NCBI RefSeq assembly: GCF_013170705.1
Contig: NZ_CP033334.1
Span: forward strand, 5,743,501-5,807,500
DNA length: 64,000 bases
Source of the DNA: Mesorhizobium loti
Lineage (GTDB): Bacteria > Pseudomonadota > Alphaproteobacteria > Rhizobiales > Rhizobiaceae
Reading direction: 5' to 3'
This document shows, piece by piece, positions 62,644 through 64,000 of this stretch. The notes beneath the pieces are model-generated. The model made no database searches. It saw nothing but the letters and a program-made list of their open reading frames with translations, and was not told where the DNA came from. Every line of letters starts with the position of its first letter. Position 1 is the stretch's first letter. The position numbers were made by a program, and so were the translations under genes.

Positions 62644-63684
62644 CTAATCCGGCCCAAACCCTGGGCTCGTCGGGCTGCCATCATCCAGCCTCGACAGCCA
62701 CTCCACCAATGTGGGGCGGTAGCGCGTCAGGCCCTTGTAGGTCGCGAGTTCTTCAGGCAGGTCGCGGATGACGCGGTGCAGGCGCCGCGCCCATTTCGGC
62801 TGCGTCACCAACTCGTCCATCTTGATCAGGTAGCAGCGGATCGGAAAGACGATGCTGTTGGAGCGCGGCAGCCGCCAGAAGCTCTGCAATTCGACGCGCA
62901 GATGGACCTTGTCGCCGACATTCTCCGGTGTCACGGTTGTCCGGTCCGGACCCCATTTGTGATAATTCTCCGGGCTGGTGTCGAGGCGCGGATTGATGGT
63001 CATCGTCCAGTTGAGACGACGTGCCGGCTTGCCTTGCTGGATGTTGGTGAGGAACTTCAGCGCCCTGACGAAAATCCCCTTCTCATGCGCCAGCGGTACC
63101 GGCGCGTGCCACTCGAAAAAATTCATGCCTATGTCGAAATCGAGCGACCAGTCGGCCTGGGTGGTGACCATGCCGGCATCCATCCACAGATTGCCGTCGC
63201 GCTGGTCGAGGATGCAGAAATCGCCCTGGCTCTGCCTCGTGATATATTCCATCGGGCCGTAAGGCAGCGTCGAGGTGTCGCCGAAGGTGAAGGTATCGTC
63301 GATGCCGAGCGGCCGGTTGATCCAGCGCCAGCGGTCGCCGTCGCGCGTCAGCGTGAAATGCTCGGGATAGCCAAGCGCCTGCTGCTCCATCAAAAGCTCA
63401 AGCAGGTCCCAGCCGGCCAGCGTCATATGCGGCAACGATTGGCAGCGCAGCGGATCCTCGGCCAGCACCAAAGCGCGGTCCTGCATCTCGGCGACATAGT
63501 GCTCGTCGACGTCGATCAGGTTCTCGAGCACGCTGCCCTTGGGGCCGACGACATGCGGCTCGATGTTGACCGCATACATGTAGGCGTCTTCGTGGAACGG
63601 GAACGGGAACCGCCTGATATGCTCAGGGCTGTTCCTGAAGGTGAAATCGTCGCGGAACGTTTCCTTGCGAAAGGTGATGCCCAT
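62644..63684 (-). CDS. dmmA: Heme-dependent oxidative N-demethylase/dimethylamine monooxygenase subunit A (DUF3445)
   Basis: This 346-residue protein of the DUF3445 family holds the heme in the dimethylamine monooxygenase complex, which turns dimethylamine into methylamine and formaldehyde. Family patterns include SLPHMTLAGWDLLELLMEQQ, RWRWINRPLGIDD, EYITRQSQGDFCILDQRDG and WRLPRSNSIVFPIRCYL. AGGAGG precedes the ATG. The gene upstream on the same strand encodes a ferredoxin domain, as expected for the complex. Placing it in Dmm rather than a related demethylase rests on the tmm neighbourhood. Confidence 0.83.
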   Translation of the reverse strand: MGITFRKETFRDDFTFRNSPEHIRRFPFPFHEDAYMYAVNIEPHVVGPKGSVLENLIDVDEHYVAEMQDRALVLAEDPLRCQSLPHMTLAGWDLLELLMEQQALGYPEHFTLTRDGDRWRWINRPLGIDDTFTFGDTSTLPYGPMEYITRQSQGDFCILDQRDGNLWMDAGMVTTQADWSLDFDIGMNFFEWHAPVPLAHEKGIFVRALKFLTNIQQGKPARRLNWTMTINPRLDTSPENYHKWGPDRTTVTPENVGDKVHLRVELQSFWRLPRSNSIVFPIRCYLIKMDELVTQPKWARRLHRVIRDLPEELATYKGLTRYRPTLVEWLSRLDDGSPTSPGFGPD

Positions 63685-63694
63685 GATTTCCTCC

Positions 63695-63777
63695 TAGAGC
63701 GGGATGCCCGCTCTATCTCTTTGTTTAGCCGCATTTCTGCGACGCCAAGTGTATCCACTTGGCTGCAAAATGTTCTA
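63695..63777. repeat. Rhizobial mosaic repeat between dmm genes
   Basis: TAGAGCGGG-ATG-CCCGCTCTA forms a perfect nine-base hairpin, followed by ATCTCTTTGTTT and a second segment with CCAAGTG and CACTTGG arms, ending TGTTCTA. The element fills the spacer between the ferredoxin gene and dmmA. Its last three bases give the stop codon (TAG) of the ferredoxin gene on the minus strand. Confidence 0.7.
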
Positions 63778-64000
63778 CCGCTCCAAGACCAGCGACCGGC
63801 CCTCGAAGCGCGACACGCACGGCATGATCTTGCAGCCGGAACGATGGTCTTCCTCGCTCAGCCAATGGTCATTGTGGATGAACTTGCCATCGTAGGAGAT
63901 GACGTTGGTCTCGCACTGGCCGCAGACGCCGCCGCGGCAGAGATACGGCGGATCCACGCCGGCCGCCTCGATGGCCTCGAGCAGGCTCTGCTGTTCGCCG
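63775..64000 (-). CDS. 2Fe-2S ferredoxin domain protein, partial (dmm electron transfer)
   Basis: Only the last 74 residues are inside the window, and the start lies beyond 64000. The 2Fe-2S cluster ligands are clear: LCRGGVCGQCETNV gives C-x4-C-x2-C, and the fourth cysteine is in GCKIMPC. The fragment starts GEQQSLLEAIEAAGVDPPY and ends VSRFEGRSLVLER. It is either a separate ferredoxin or the C-terminal domain of a phthalate-dioxygenase-reductase-like protein, and would feed electrons to DmmA. Confidence 0.8.
   Translation of the reverse strand, partial: GEQQSLLEAIEAAGVDPPYLCRGGVCGQCETNVISYDGKFIHNDHWLSEEDHRSGCKIMPCVSRFEGRSLVLER

Overview
The window looks like chromosome of a Mesorhizobium-type rhizobium (Alphaproteobacteria, Hyphomicrobiales). 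The grounds are high GC, a separate F0 ATP synthase operon with both b and b' subunits, a BacA/SbmA homologue of about 419 residues, an alpha-r14-type anti-Shine-Dalgarno small RNA, many ABC uptake systems with local LysR/GntR/LacI/XRE regulators, and several classes of short palindromic intergenic repeats familiar from rhizobia. No tRNA, rRNA, CRISPR array, insertion sequence or phage was seen.

Region by region. 1-5.3 kb: rnhB, then atpI-B-E-b'-b on the minus strand with a clear sigma70-type promoter and a rho-independent terminator, then a SleB-type cell wall hydrolase. 5.5-15 kb: an acyltransferase, two MFS exporters, a LysR regulator, der with a YfgM-like TPR gene, a secreted polysaccharide-deacetylase-like protein and bacA. 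15-21 kb: LysR plus M29 aminopeptidase, DUF488, an ArsC/Spx-like protein, an ArsR-SRPBCC pair with a likely operator, a SnoaL-like protein and a 2H phosphoesterase. 21-26 kb: a PotABCD-type ABC operon carrying its own XRE-cupin regulator. 26-32 kb: an FAH-family hydrolase, a truncated ABC ATPase remnant, a complete sugar-type ABC transporter with LacI regulator, and then a small RNA with three CUCCUCCC loops. 32-37.5 kb: TetR and a divergent RND efflux pump with two tandem operators. 37.5-42.6 kb: LysR with a 2OG oxygenase, and GntR with two enolase-superfamily enzymes. 42.8-55.5 kb: a dipeptide-type ABC transporter with a cytosolic molybdoenzyme, a second Tat-type binding protein with its LysR regulator, a DUF427 protein and an SDR. 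55.8-64 kb: a methylated-amine module, made of a quaternary-amine/TMAO-type ABC transporter, trimethylamine monooxygenase (tmm), an XRE-cupin regulator and the start of a dimethylamine monooxygenase locus (dmmA plus a ferredoxin-domain gene that runs off the window).

How the genes work together. The last 8 kb reads as import of TMA/TMAO-like compounds, oxidation of TMA to TMAO, and oxidative N-demethylation of the secondary amine. The same dyad (TTCAC-N5-GTGA) lies in front of both tmm and the regulator. The 42.8-53.6 kb block has two paralogous Tat-exported binding proteins but one set of permeases and one fused ATPase, so the two receptors may share a transporter. Its dppB appears to start at a rare ATT codon behind a perfect Shine-Dalgarno sequence. 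The most notable non-coding element is the small RNA at about 31901-32018.
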